Part shown: positions 40,834 to 48,271 of the stretch, piece by piece | How the letters are laid out: each line of letters begins with the position of its first letter | How positions within the stretch are numbered: position 1 is the stretch's first letter | DNA from: UBA5796 sp040752455 | GTDB lineage: Bacteria > Chloroflexota > Anaerolineae > Anaerolineales > Villigracilaceae | Direction: 5' to 3' | DNA: 64,000 nt | Assembly (NCBI GenBank): GCA_049324115.1 | Contig: JBMOMN010000012.1 | Span: 1-64,000 of the forward strand | Position numbers and translations under genes: made by a program | Notes under the pieces: model-generated | Database searches by the model: none | What the model was told of the DNA's origin: nothing | Seen by the model: only the letters and a program-made list of their open reading frames with translations

Positions 40834-41844
40834 ATGGACTGGACCGACAAAATCATCCTCATCACCGGCGGCACGGGGTCGTTCGGCAAAAAAATGACCA
40901 AAATCCTGCTCGAAGAGAAGGATCCCAAAAAGATCATCATCTTCAGCCGGGATGAACTCAAGCAACACGAAATGCGCGTCGCCGGGTTCAACGACCCGCG
41001 CCTGCGCTACTTCATCGGCGACGTGCGCGACCGCGAACGCCTGACCCGCGCCCTGCACGGGGTGGATATCGTCGTCCACGCCGCGGCCCTCAAACAGGTC
41101 CCGGCCTGCGAGTACAACCCGATGGAAGCGGTCAAGACCAACATCATCGGCACCTCCAACGTCCTCGAAGCGGCCCTCGACGCCGGGGTCCAGAAAGTGC
41201 TGGCCCTCAGCACGGATAAAGCCGTCAGCCCGGCGAATCTATATGGCGGCACCAAACTCGTCGCCGAGAAACTCGTCATCCAGTCCAACGCCTACGCCGC
41301 CGGGACCGCCACGCGCTACTCCTGCGTCCGTTACGGCAACGTGGTCGGCAGCCGCGGCTCGGTCGTGCCGCTCTTCCTCAAGCAGCGCTCCAATGGCAAG
41401 ATCACCATCACCGACGAACGCATGACCCGCTTCTGGCTTTCGCTCGAACAAGGCGTGCATTTCGTCATCCACTGCATCGAGCAGATGGAAGGCGGTGAAG
41501 TCTTCGTGCCCAAGATCCCCAGCACCAAAGTCATGGACCTGGCTCGCGCCATCGCTCCCGAAGCCGGGATCGAGATCATCGGCATCCGCCCCGGCGAAAA
41601 ACTGCACGAAGACCTGCTCTCCGCCGACGAAGCCCGCCACACCGTCGAACTCGAAGACATGTACGTCATCCAGCCCGCCGAGGCCTTCTGGTTCGGCTAC
41701 TCCTGGAAAGACCGGGGCCGCTCCCTGCCCGAAGGCTTCACCTACACCAGCGCCAACAACACCGAATGGCTCGACGTGGAAGGCATCAAAAAATACATCG
41801 AGCCGTTCGAAGACGATTTTGCCAACGGAAAGTTGGAAGGCTAA
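40834..41844 (+). CDS. pseB: UDP-N-acetylglucosamine 4,6-dehydratase (PseB/CapE type)
   Basis: A 336-residue SDR. The nucleotide site is ILITGGTGSFGKKMTKILLEE. FSRDELKQHEMR is highly specific to PseB/FlaA1/CapE. HAAALKQVPACEYNPMEAVKTN and LSTDKAVSPANLYGGTKL (catalytic Lys) follow. It converts UDP-GlcNAc to a 4-keto-6-deoxy intermediate, the first step for pseudaminic acid or UDP-FucNAc-type sugars. No PseC-type aminotransferase is next to it; instead an RmlD-like reductase follows, favouring a CapE-CapF-like route, which is an inference. Confidence 0.88.
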   Translation: MDWTDKIILITGGTGSFGKKMTKILLEEKDPKKIIIFSRDELKQHEMRVAGFNDPRLRYFIGDVRDRERLTRALHGVDIVVHAAALKQVPACEYNPMEAVKTNIIGTSNVLEAALDAGVQKVLALSTDKAVSPANLYGGTKLVAEKLVIQSNAYAAGTATRYSCVRYGNVVGSRGSVVPLFLKQRSNGKITITDERMTRFWLSLEQGVHFVIHCIEQMEGGEVFVPKIPSTKVMDLARAIAPEAGIEIIGIRPGEKLHEDLLSADEARHTVELEDMYVIQPAEAFWFGYSWKDRGRSLPEGFTYTSANNTEWLDVEGIKKYIEPFEDDFANGKLEG

Positions 41845-41845
41845 A

Positions 41846-41890
41846 CGGAACACGCAACACGTGTAGCGTAGCATGCTCCGTATGAAGCAT
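41846..41890. repeat. ACGGAACACGCAACACG / inverse spacer repeat
   Basis: ACGGAACACGCAACACG followed by AGCATGCTCCGT in the opposite sense. Another in-frame use of the word (ACGGAACACGCCCCACG) occurs in the GT gene at 44020. Confidence 0.5.
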
Positions 41891-41892
41891 CC

Positions 41893-42810
41893 ATGAAAAT
41901 CCTCGTCACCGGCGCCTCCGGTCTCCTCGGCCTCAATCTCAGCCTGGGGATGATTGGGACTCATTCCATCGTCGGCGTGGACCGGAACAAACTGGCCGGT
42001 ACGCCCTTCGAGCTGGTCCAGGCGGATCTGCTCGACCCGTCGGCCTGCTCCCGTTTGATTGACCTGGTCCGCCCCGAGGCCGTGATCCACACCGCCGCCC
42101 TGGCCAACCTCGAAGCCTGCGAAGCCGACCCGCAAACGGCGCGCCGTCTCAATGCCGACCTGCCCGGCGAGCTGGCCCACCTCTGCGCCCGGGGCGGCAT
42201 CCGACTGGTCCACCTCTCCACCGACGCGGTCTTCGACGGGACGAAAGACGGCGTCTACACCGAAGACGACCCGCCCAGCCCGCCCGGAGTCTACTCGGCC
42301 ACCAAGTTGCAGGGTGAGCAAAACGTCCTGTCGGCGCACCCTGATGCGGCGGTGGCCCGGGTCAACTTCTTCGGCTGGAGTCTCTCCGGGACGCATTCGC
42401 TCTCGGAATTTTTCTACAACAAACTGTCCGCCGGGCAGCCCTGCAACGGCTTCACCGATATGTGGTTCTGCCCCCTGTTCGTCGGCGACCTGGCAGAGAC
42501 CCTGGTTCGGATGCTGGAAAAAGGCCTCTCGGGGCTGTACCACACCGTCGGGTCCGAGGCGCTGACGAAGTACGATTTCGGGGTGCGGATCGCCCGCCGG
42601 TTCGGGTTCGATCCGGGGCTGGTACTCCCCACATCCGTCGAAGATTCCCACTTAACTGCCAAACGTTCCCACAACTTGCGGCTGTCTGTCCACAAATTAT
42701 CCACAGATTTGGGCGTCGAAATTCCCAGCGTATCCACCGGGATCGAGAAGTTTTATACACAGGCTCAACAGGGTTATCCACAGAAAATGCGGAGTTATCA
42801 ACAGGTTTAG
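41893..42810 (+). CDS. RmlD-like SDR sugar-nucleotide reductase
   Basis: A 305-residue protein. The nucleotide site is KILVTGASGLLGLNLSLGM, followed by DLLDPSACSRLIDLVRPEAVIHTAALAN and STDAVFDGTKDGVYTEDDPPSPPGVYSATKLQGEQ (Ser, Tyr, Lys). This is the dTDP-4-dehydrorhamnose reductase fold. With the PseB-like gene upstream it could reduce the 4-keto sugar (CapF-like) to a 6-deoxy-hexosamine. The 3' end, encoding KLSTDLG, FYTQAQQGYPQK and SYQQV, carries a series of DnaA-box-like 9-mers. The C-terminus is longer than usual. Confidence 0.75.
   Translation: MKILVTGASGLLGLNLSLGMIGTHSIVGVDRNKLAGTPFELVQADLLDPSACSRLIDLVRPEAVIHTAALANLEACEADPQTARRLNADLPGELAHLCARGGIRLVHLSTDAVFDGTKDGVYTEDDPPSPPGVYSATKLQGEQNVLSAHPDAAVARVNFFGWSLSGTHSLSEFFYNKLSAGQPCNGFTDMWFCPLFVGDLAETLVRMLEKGLSGLYHTVGSEALTKYDFGVRIARRFGFDPGLVLPTSVEDSHLTAKRSHNLRLSVHKLSTDLGVEIPSVSTGIEKFYTQAQQGYPQKMRSYQQV
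42697..42803 (+). other. DnaA-box-like array in coding DNA
   Basis: TTATCCACA at 42697-42705, TTATACACA at 42753-42761, TTATCCACA at 42774-42782 and the near match TTATCAACA at 42795-42803, all in one orientation. The last three start exactly 21 nt apart. A weaker CTGTCCACA is at 42686. The consensus TTATNCACA is that of DnaA in many bacteria. No dnaA, dnaN or gyr genes are nearby. Confidence 0.5.
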
Positions 42811-42880
42811 AGAGTAGAGAACAGAGAGCAGAGAGTAGTTTCTGCTCTACTAATCTCTACTCTCCACTCTCTAATCATCT
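42808..42880. repeat. AGAGAGTAGAG / CTCTACTCTC long spacer hairpin
   Basis: AGAGAGTAGAGAACAGAGAG with GCTCTACTAATCTCTACTC in the opposite sense, directly after the RmlD-like stop. GGAGGT, the ribosome site of the NeuB gene, follows. Confidence 0.75.
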
Positions 42881-42890
42881 GGAGGTAAAC

Positions 42891-43958
42891 ATGGAAATCA
42901 AAATCGGCTCCCGCCTCATCGGACTCAACCACCCCACCTACTTCATCGCCGACATCGCCGCCAACCACGACGGCGACCTGGAACGCGCCAAACTGCTGAT
43001 CCGGCTCGCAAAGGAGGCCGGGGCGGACGCGGCCAAGTTCCAGAATTTCGACGCGCCCAAGATCGTCTCGGATTATGGTTTCAGCCACATGAACAGCCAG
43101 GTCAGCCACCAGGCCGCCTGGAAGAAATCGGTGGTCGAGGTTTATCGGGCGGCCTCCATCCCCTTCGAATGGACGATGACGCTGATGGAGGAATGCCAGG
43201 AGGTCGGGATTGATTATTTCTCATCACCCTACGATTTCGCGGCGATTGATTTCCTCGACCCCTACGTGCCGGTCTACAAGGCCGGTTCCGGCGAAATTGA
43301 CTGGATCGAGGCCCTCGAGCGGATGGCGAGCAAAGGCAAGCCATTTTTCATCGCCACCGGCGCTTCGACCATCGGCGAGGTGCAAAAAGCTGTCCATGCG
43401 ATTTTGAAGATCAACAAACAACTGGTGCTGATGCAATGCAACACCAACTACACCGCCAGCCCGGACAACTACGACCACCTGCACCTGAACGTGCTCAAGA
43501 CCTACGCCGGCATGTTCCCGGATGTGATCCTCGGCCTGTCGGACCACACCCACGCGGTCGCGCCGGTGGTGGGAGCGGTGACGCTGGGGGCGCGGGTGAT
43601 CGAGCGTCACTTCACCGACAGCAACGACCGCGAAGGTCCCGACCACAAATTTGCGATGGACCCCGACAAGTGGGCCCGCATGGTCGAGGAGACCCGCCTG
43701 CTCGAACGCGCCCTCGGCTCCGCCGACAAATTCATCGCCGATAACGAGCGCGATACCGCCGTCGTCCAGCGCCGCTGCCTGCGCGCCGCTCGCGACATCA
43801 AGGCCGGCGAGACCTTCACCCGCGACATGATTGACGTGCTGCGTCCCGCCACCCCCGGCGCGATCAAACCGGACCAGATCCGGGACGTGATCGGCACGAA
43901 AGCGCTGCATGATTTCAAGTATGGTCAGGAATTGAGGTGGACGGATTTAGGTGAGTAA
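42891..43958 (+). CDS. neuB: N-acetylneuraminate synthase family protein with SAF domain (NeuB/PseI-like)
   Basis: A 355-residue protein started at the ATG at 42891, with GGAGGT eight bases before. Residues 1-280 are the NeuB TIM barrel: FIADIAANHDGDLERAKLLIRLAKEAGADAAKFQ, YKAGSGEIDW, IATGASTIGEV, LGLSDHT and ERHFTDSNDREGPDHKFAMDP. Residues about 290-355 are the antifreeze-like SAF domain (RAARDIKAGETFTRDMIDVLRP). It condenses PEP with a hexosamine-type sugar to a nonulosonate. It follows the PseB/RmlD pair, so a pseudaminic- or legionaminic-type sugar is possible; substrate not determined. Confidence 0.85.
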   Translation: MEIKIGSRLIGLNHPTYFIADIAANHDGDLERAKLLIRLAKEAGADAAKFQNFDAPKIVSDYGFSHMNSQVSHQAAWKKSVVEVYRAASIPFEWTMTLMEECQEVGIDYFSSPYDFAAIDFLDPYVPVYKAGSGEIDWIEALERMASKGKPFFIATGASTIGEVQKAVHAILKINKQLVLMQCNTNYTASPDNYDHLHLNVLKTYAGMFPDVILGLSDHTHAVAPVVGAVTLGARVIERHFTDSNDREGPDHKFAMDPDKWARMVEETRLLERALGSADKFIADNERDTAVVQRRCLRAARDIKAGETFTRDMIDVLRPATPGAIKPDQIRDVIGTKALHDFKYGQELRWTDLGE

Positions 43959-44019
43959 ATCGTAATTGGGGATTGGTAATTTTGCTCATTACGATTTACC
44001 AATTACCACTTACCGCAAC
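43958..44019. repeat. GTAATTGGGGATTGGTAATT / AATTACCA spacer hairpin
   Basis: AATCGTAATTGGGGATTGGT pairs with ACGATTTACCAATTACCAC, ending five bases before the ATG of the GT4 gene. The N-terminal extension read through it (18 codons) is not accepted as protein. Confidence 0.75.
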
Positions 44020-45129
44020 ATGAGAATCATCTACTTTTCCCCCGACTACTGCACCCACGACCACCGCTTCCTGTCGGCCATCACGGCCAACGGGCATCAG
44101 GCCTTCCACGCGCGTTTGCAGGCCAACCCGCGCCAGGTGGAGGACCGTCCCGTGCCGGAGGGGGTGGAGATCGTCCACTGGGCGGGCGGGCGCGGACCTT
44201 TCCGCTGGCGCGACCTGCCGCGGCTGGCTCTCGACTTCCGGCGTCTGACCCGCGAAATCCGGCCCGACCTCGTCCACGCCGGGCCGATCCAGACCTGCGC
44301 GCTGATCGCCGTCCTCTCCGGCTTCCGCCCCGTGCTCACCATGTCCTGGGGCTTCGACCTGATGGAGGATGTCCATCGCAACCGCTGGTGGCAGCTCGCA
44401 ACACGCTACACGTTGCAACGTTCGGCGTTTTTTACGAGCGACGCCAACGTCACCCGCGACAAGGCCGTCGCTTACGGCATGGATCCCGACCGCACCGTCG
44501 TCTTCCCCTGGGGCGTGGACCTGGACCATTTCAAACCAAAAACGGAACACGCCCCACGCAACATGGCAGATCGCTTCACCCTTTTCTGCAACCGCTCCTG
44601 GGAGCCGCGTTACGGGGTGGACGTCCTCGCCAGGGCCTTTGTCAAGATAGCGGGAGCAGACCCAAACGTCGAATTGATGCTCCTGAACGGCGGTTCGCAG
44701 GCGCAGGCTATCCGTCAAATCCTGCAACGCGGCGGCGCGCTCGATCAAGTCACGTTCGCCGGCCAAATCCCGCAAAAGGAATTGCCGCGCTATTATCAGA
44801 TGGCCGACCTGTACATTTCCCCCTCCCACGTGGACGGCTCGTCCGTCTCGTTGATGGAGGCCCTGGCTTGCGGCCTGCCCTGCCTGGTCTCCGACATCCC
44901 CGCCAACCGGGAGTGGGTGCGGGACGGGGAGAACGGCTGGCTCTTCCCCGACGGCGACGCCGAGGCCCTGGCTGACAAGGTTATGCAGGCCATCCGCGAG
45001 CGCCGCTCGCTGCCGGAGATCGGCCGCCGCGCCCGCCAGACCGCCGAGGAAAAAGCGGACTGGCCCGCCAATGCGCGAAAATTGATGGACGCGTATAATC
45101 AGACCATCGAACTCAATCGAGGAGGCTGA
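44020..45129 (+). CDS. glycosyltransferase family 4
   Basis: A 369-residue GT-B protein starting MRIIYFSPDYCTHDHRFLSAITANGHQ. The donor domain shows VVFPWGVDLDHFKPK, TLFCNRSWEPRYGVDVLARAF, FAGQIPQKELPRYYQMADLYISPSHVDGSSVSLMEALACGLPCLVSDIPANREWV (Glu of GT4) and DGENGWLFPDGD. An in-frame CGCAACACGC-type word occurs near residues 125-131, and another ACGGAACACGC-type word near residue 175. The leader has no Shine-Dalgarno. Substrate unknown. Confidence 0.85.
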   Translation: MRIIYFSPDYCTHDHRFLSAITANGHQAFHARLQANPRQVEDRPVPEGVEIVHWAGGRGPFRWRDLPRLALDFRRLTREIRPDLVHAGPIQTCALIAVLSGFRPVLTMSWGFDLMEDVHRNRWWQLATRYTLQRSAFFTSDANVTRDKAVAYGMDPDRTVVFPWGVDLDHFKPKTEHAPRNMADRFTLFCNRSWEPRYGVDVLARAFVKIAGADPNVELMLLNGGSQAQAIRQILQRGGALDQVTFAGQIPQKELPRYYQMADLYISPSHVDGSSVSLMEALACGLPCLVSDIPANREWVRDGENGWLFPDGDAEALADKVMQAIRERRSLPEIGRRARQTAEEKADWPANARKLMDAYNQTIELNRGG

Positions 45130-45130
45130 A

Positions 45131-45454
45131 ATGGTTTTTACCCTGATCCTGGCCCTGCTGTTCGCCATCCTGGCCGTCATCTTTGCCGTGCAAAACACCG
45201 ATGCGGTCACTGTTGTCTTTTTCACCTGGCAGATCGAAGGCTCGCTGGCCCTGGTGGTGCTGATCGCCCTGGCGGTCGGCGTGTTGATCGGCCTGCTGGT
45301 GATGACCCCGGCGGTCGTCCGGCGTTCGATCAACCTGTCCGGCCAGCGCAAGAAGATCGCCGGGCTGGAAAAGGAACTCGACGACCACAAGACCCGCCTG
45401 GGCGCGGCGGAAAAGGCTGCCGAGCCTGTCCCGCCCGAACCCCAGGCCGAATAA
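45131..45454 (+). CDS. LapA (DUF1049) domain protein
   Basis: A 107-residue protein with two hydrophobic helices (VFTLILALLFAILAVIFAVQN, then ALVVLIALAVGVLIGLLVM). TDAVTVVFFTWQIEGSLALV is the typical LapA/DUF1049 turn, followed by a polar C-terminal helix with charged residues (about 70-107; coiled-coil-like). LapA proteins take part in assembly of lipopolysaccharide in E. coli; in other phyla they are of uncertain use. GAGGAGG is the ribosome site, placed one base after the GT4 stop. Confidence 0.82.
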   Translation: MVFTLILALLFAILAVIFAVQNTDAVTVVFFTWQIEGSLALVVLIALAVGVLIGLLVMTPAVVRRSINLSGQRKKIAGLEKELDDHKTRLGAAEKAAEPVPPEPQAE

Positions 45455-45455
45455 C

Positions 45456-46286
45456 GTGAACGTTGTCGGGATCATCCAGGCCCGGATGGGCGCCTCGCGC
45501 CTGCCGGGAAAAGTGCTCATGGACATCGAGGGCCAGCCGATGCTGGCGCGGGTCTACGCCCGGGCGCAGCGTGCCCGGACCTTGGGCCTGCTCGCGGTTG
45601 CGACGACCGTTGACCCGGCTGACGACCTGGTCGCGGATTTCTGCGCCGGGCGCGGCTATCCCTGCTTCCGCGGCAGTATGCACGACGTTCTCGACCGCTA
45701 CTACCAGGCCGCCAAATTCTACGCAGCGGATGTGATCGTCCGCATCACCGCCGATTGCCCGGTGATAGACCCGCTGGTCGTGGACGAAACCGTCAAACTA
45801 GTTACCAATTACCAATTCGATTTCGCCTGCAACCGCCTGCCGCCGCCATTCACCCGCACCTTCCCGATCGGCCTGGACGTTGAAGTCTGCACCTTTGCCG
45901 CCCTCGAACGTGCCTGGAAAGAAGCCGGCCAGAAATTCCATCGCGAACATGTTATGCCGTTTTTGTACGAAGGCGTAACCTTTTCACGCAACACGCAACA
46001 CGTTTCGTCAGACTCATATTTTGTCTCACCCGGCGTCTCCTCGCGAAATCTCCGCATCGCCCAACTCCACACCCGCCCCGATCACGGCTCCCTGCGCTGG
46101 ACGGTGGATACGCCTGAAGACCTGGACTTCATCCGGCAGCTCTACAGACGCTTCGACGGCCGCGACGATTTCTCGTGGCAGGATGTGCTCGAACTGACCC
46201 AAAAAGAACCCGACCTGATGAAAATCAACGCCGACATCCGTCACAAAACCCTCACGGAAATTGACGAACGTTCCACTGATAACTGA
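45456..46286 (+). CDS. cytidylyltransferase family protein (SpsF-like)
   Basis: A 276-residue protein with a GTG start two bases after the LapA stop. The N-terminus VVGIIQARMGASRLPGKVLMDIEGQPML is the CMP-sugar synthetase/SpsF pattern. FRGSMHDVLDRYYQAA and VRITADCPVIDPLVVDE follow, then RWTVDTPEDLDFIRQLYRRF near the end. Related enzymes activate nonulosonic acids or other sugars with CTP. Two spacer-type words are in frame: TTACCAATTACCAATT (VTNYQF) and CACGCAACACGCAACACG (SRNTQHV). The last residues run into an ACTGA tandem repeat. Confidence 0.75.
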   Translation: MNVVGIIQARMGASRLPGKVLMDIEGQPMLARVYARAQRARTLGLLAVATTVDPADDLVADFCAGRGYPCFRGSMHDVLDRYYQAAKFYAADVIVRITADCPVIDPLVVDETVKLVTNYQFDFACNRLPPPFTRTFPIGLDVEVCTFAALERAWKEAGQKFHREHVMPFLYEGVTFSRNTQHVSSDSYFVSPGVSSRNLRIAQLHTRPDHGSLRWTVDTPEDLDFIRQLYRRFDGRDDFSWQDVLELTQKEPDLMKINADIRHKTLTEIDERSTDN

Positions 46287-46341
46287 TCACTGGTTACTGA
46301 ACACTGAACACTGAACACTGAACACTGAGCACTGAATACTG
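46277..46341. repeat. ACTGAACACTGAACACTGA tandem word
   Basis: Eight or so near-copies of AC(T)GAACACTGA fill the gap between the SpsF-like gene and the next gene and end right at its ATG. A shorter ATGACTG(A) version precedes the ATG at 55735. Confidence 0.65.
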
Positions 46342-47229
46342 ATGTCACTGATTACTGTCTTCTCCGCCCCCAAACCCTTCACCGACCCGCACGTTGCCAC
46401 CATCCAGCGCAACGCCATCCGATCCTGGACGCTGTTGCCGGACGTGGAGGTTATTCTGTTTGGCGACGAAGAAGGGCTTGCGTCTGCCGCCAGAGAGTTC
46501 AATGTAAAGCACATTCCCGACGTAGCGCGCAACACGCACAACACACCTTTGGTCTCGTCCATGTTCGACCTGGCGCGGGAGCACAGCCACTCGCTCCTGC
46601 TCGCCATCGTCAACGCCGACATTATCCTGCTCCCCGATTTCGTCGAGGCGGCCCGGAAAGTTTCCGCCCAAAGAAAAAGTTTCGTGTTGCTAGGCCAACG
46701 CTGGGACCTGGACGTCACCGAACCGCTCGATTTTTCGGAAGGCTGGCAGGAGCGTCTGCGCAACACGCTCCACGCAACAGCCCACCTCCACCGCCCCGCA
46801 GGCAGCGACTATTTTCTCTTTCCACTTACCACTTACCACTTACTCCCCGCCTTCGCCATCGGCCGCGCCGGCTGGGACAACTGGATGATCTACCACGCCC
46901 GCAAGTCCCGCTTTCCGGCCATAGACGCCACCCATGACGTGACCATCATCCACCAGAACCACGACTACCGCCACCTGCCCGGCGGGCAGCCGCACTACGA
47001 CCACCCCGAAACGGACGAAAACGTCCGCCTGGCGGGGGGACGGGCCGTGACCCGCTTCACCCTGCTCGACGCCGACCGCCGCCTGGTCGAGGGCCGCATC
47101 CGCCCGCAGCCCCTGACCGGCGAGCGGCTCCTGCGCCGGGTCATCTTCTTCCCGCTGCTGGCGTTCGGCTCCACCCGCCTGACCGACCTGTTCTGGCGCT
47201 GGAGCAAGCCCCTGCGTCAGAAATCTTAG
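46342..47229 (+). CDS. glycosyltransferase-like protein (family A fold)
   Basis: A 295-residue protein. The start MSLITVFSAPKPFTDPHVATIQRNAIRSWTLLPDVEVILFGDEEG and the NADIILLPDFVEAARKV segment resemble nucleotide-diphospho-sugar transferases (GT-A fold; NAD as the DXD-like motif). A hydrophobic C-terminus (VIFFPLLAFGSTRLTDLFWRW) may dock to the membrane. Three in-frame spacer-type words occur: CGCAACACGCACAACACA (RNTHNT), CGCAACACGCTCCACGCAAC (RNTLHAT) and CACTTACCACTTACCACTTA (LTTYHL). No ribosome site; the ACTGA repeat is the leader. Activity inferred. Confidence 0.6.
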   Translation: MSLITVFSAPKPFTDPHVATIQRNAIRSWTLLPDVEVILFGDEEGLASAAREFNVKHIPDVARNTHNTPLVSSMFDLAREHSHSLLLAIVNADIILLPDFVEAARKVSAQRKSFVLLGQRWDLDVTEPLDFSEGWQERLRNTLHATAHLHRPAGSDYFLFPLTTYHLLPAFAIGRAGWDNWMIYHARKSRFPAIDATHDVTIIHQNHDYRHLPGGQPHYDHPETDENVRLAGGRAVTRFTLLDADRRLVEGRIRPQPLTGERLLRRVIFFPLLAFGSTRLTDLFWRWSKPLRQKS

Positions 47230-47254
47230 ATCCAATTCATCTCTGGAAAAAACA

Positions 47255-48202
47255 ATGCGAAAAGGCCAAAATCCCGCCAAGTCCGCCAAAACCGTCGCCA
47301 GGCCCGAGCGGATCACCGCTGCGGTGCTGAATTACATCCCCTTCCTGAGCGGATTCTACGCCGAAGCCCTGGACGTGCTCAAGGTCTCGCTTGAGTCGAT
47401 GCGGGACGATCCCGGCCTGCCCTTCGACCTGATGGTCTTCGACAATGGCTCCTGCGCCGAAGTGCGGGATTATCTCGTCGCCGAGAAAGACGCCGGACGG
47501 ATCCAGTACCTGATCCTGTCCGAGAAGAACATGGGCAAGGGCGGCGCCTGGAACGTGATCCTGGCCGGCGCGCCGGGCGAGATCATCGCCTACGCCGACA
47601 GCGACATCCTGTACTATCCCGGCTGGCTCTCGCGCTCGGTGGAACTGCTCGAAACCTTCCCCAACGTCGGCATGGTCACCGCCCGTCCCTTCCGCACGCC
47701 GCCCGAATTCATCGTCGGGACCCTGTCCTGGGCGCGAGAGCAGGCCCAGGTCGAGGAAGGGCAGTTCATCCCCTGGGAAACCTTCTGGGAGTTCAACCGC
47801 TCCCTCGGTCAGGATGAGTCCGAAAATCGGAAAATTTTCCAAGAGACTGGAGATTGGAGAATTAGTTATCAGGGAAAAACCGCCATGGCTGGAGCCTCTC
47901 ACTGGCAGTTTGTCGCCTACAAAGCCACCCTCCAACCCTTCCTGCCCTTCGACATGGACAAACCCATGGGCCAGGTGCGCCAGCTCGACCGGCGCATGAA
48001 CGACGCCGGTCTGCTGCGCCTGATGGTCAGCGACCCGCTGGTGATGAACCTGTCGAACACGACCGATTACGTCAAAGGCGCTTACCGCAAGCCGGTGGCT
48101 GAAAAGAAGAAATCCGTCGTCCAGTTGCTCGTCAACCTGGCTCCCATCCGCAAAATGCTGCTGGCGGTGTATGACCAAATTTTCAAGTGGTATTACTCGT
48201 AA
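47255..48202 (+). CDS. glycosyltransferase family 2
   Basis: A 315-residue protein. VLNYIPFLSGFYAEALDVLKVSLESMRDDPGLPFDLMVFDNGS, then LILSEKNMGKGGAWNVILAGAPGEIIAYADSDILYYPGWLSRSVELLETF (DXD-type DSD) are GT2 motifs. A middle segment (ENRKIFQETGDWRISYQGKTAMAG, about 195-218) is encoded by GAGACTGGAGATTGGAGA, a spacer-type word. The segment looks like an insertion. Substrate unknown. Confidence 0.78.
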   Translation: MRKGQNPAKSAKTVARPERITAAVLNYIPFLSGFYAEALDVLKVSLESMRDDPGLPFDLMVFDNGSCAEVRDYLVAEKDAGRIQYLILSEKNMGKGGAWNVILAGAPGEIIAYADSDILYYPGWLSRSVELLETFPNVGMVTARPFRTPPEFIVGTLSWAREQAQVEEGQFIPWETFWEFNRSLGQDESENRKIFQETGDWRISYQGKTAMAGASHWQFVAYKATLQPFLPFDMDKPMGQVRQLDRRMNDAGLLRLMVSDPLVMNLSNTTDYVKGAYRKPVAEKKKSVVQLLVNLAPIRKMLLAVYDQIFKWYYS

Positions 48203-48268
48203 TCGTTGAACGCAAAGAGCGCTAAGAAAAACTTTGCGAACTTTGCGTGCTTGGCGGTTCAAAAAGGT
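48203..48268. repeat. GCGCTAAGAAAAACTTTGCG hairpin spacer repeat
   Basis: CGCAAAGAGCGCTAAGAAAA and CTTTGCGTGCTTGGCG in the opposite sense, similar to the elements at 14971-15040 and 30340-30405. The upstream in-frame codons through it (from 48206) are rejected as protein. Confidence 0.6.
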
Positions 48269-48271
48269 TTT

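Noticed and set aside
42686..42803. Chromosomal replication origin at the DnaA-box array
   Set aside because: No dnaA, dnaN, gyrB, rpmH or AT-rich unwinding element is near; the array is within a coding region. The array is kept as a finding, but not as oriC.
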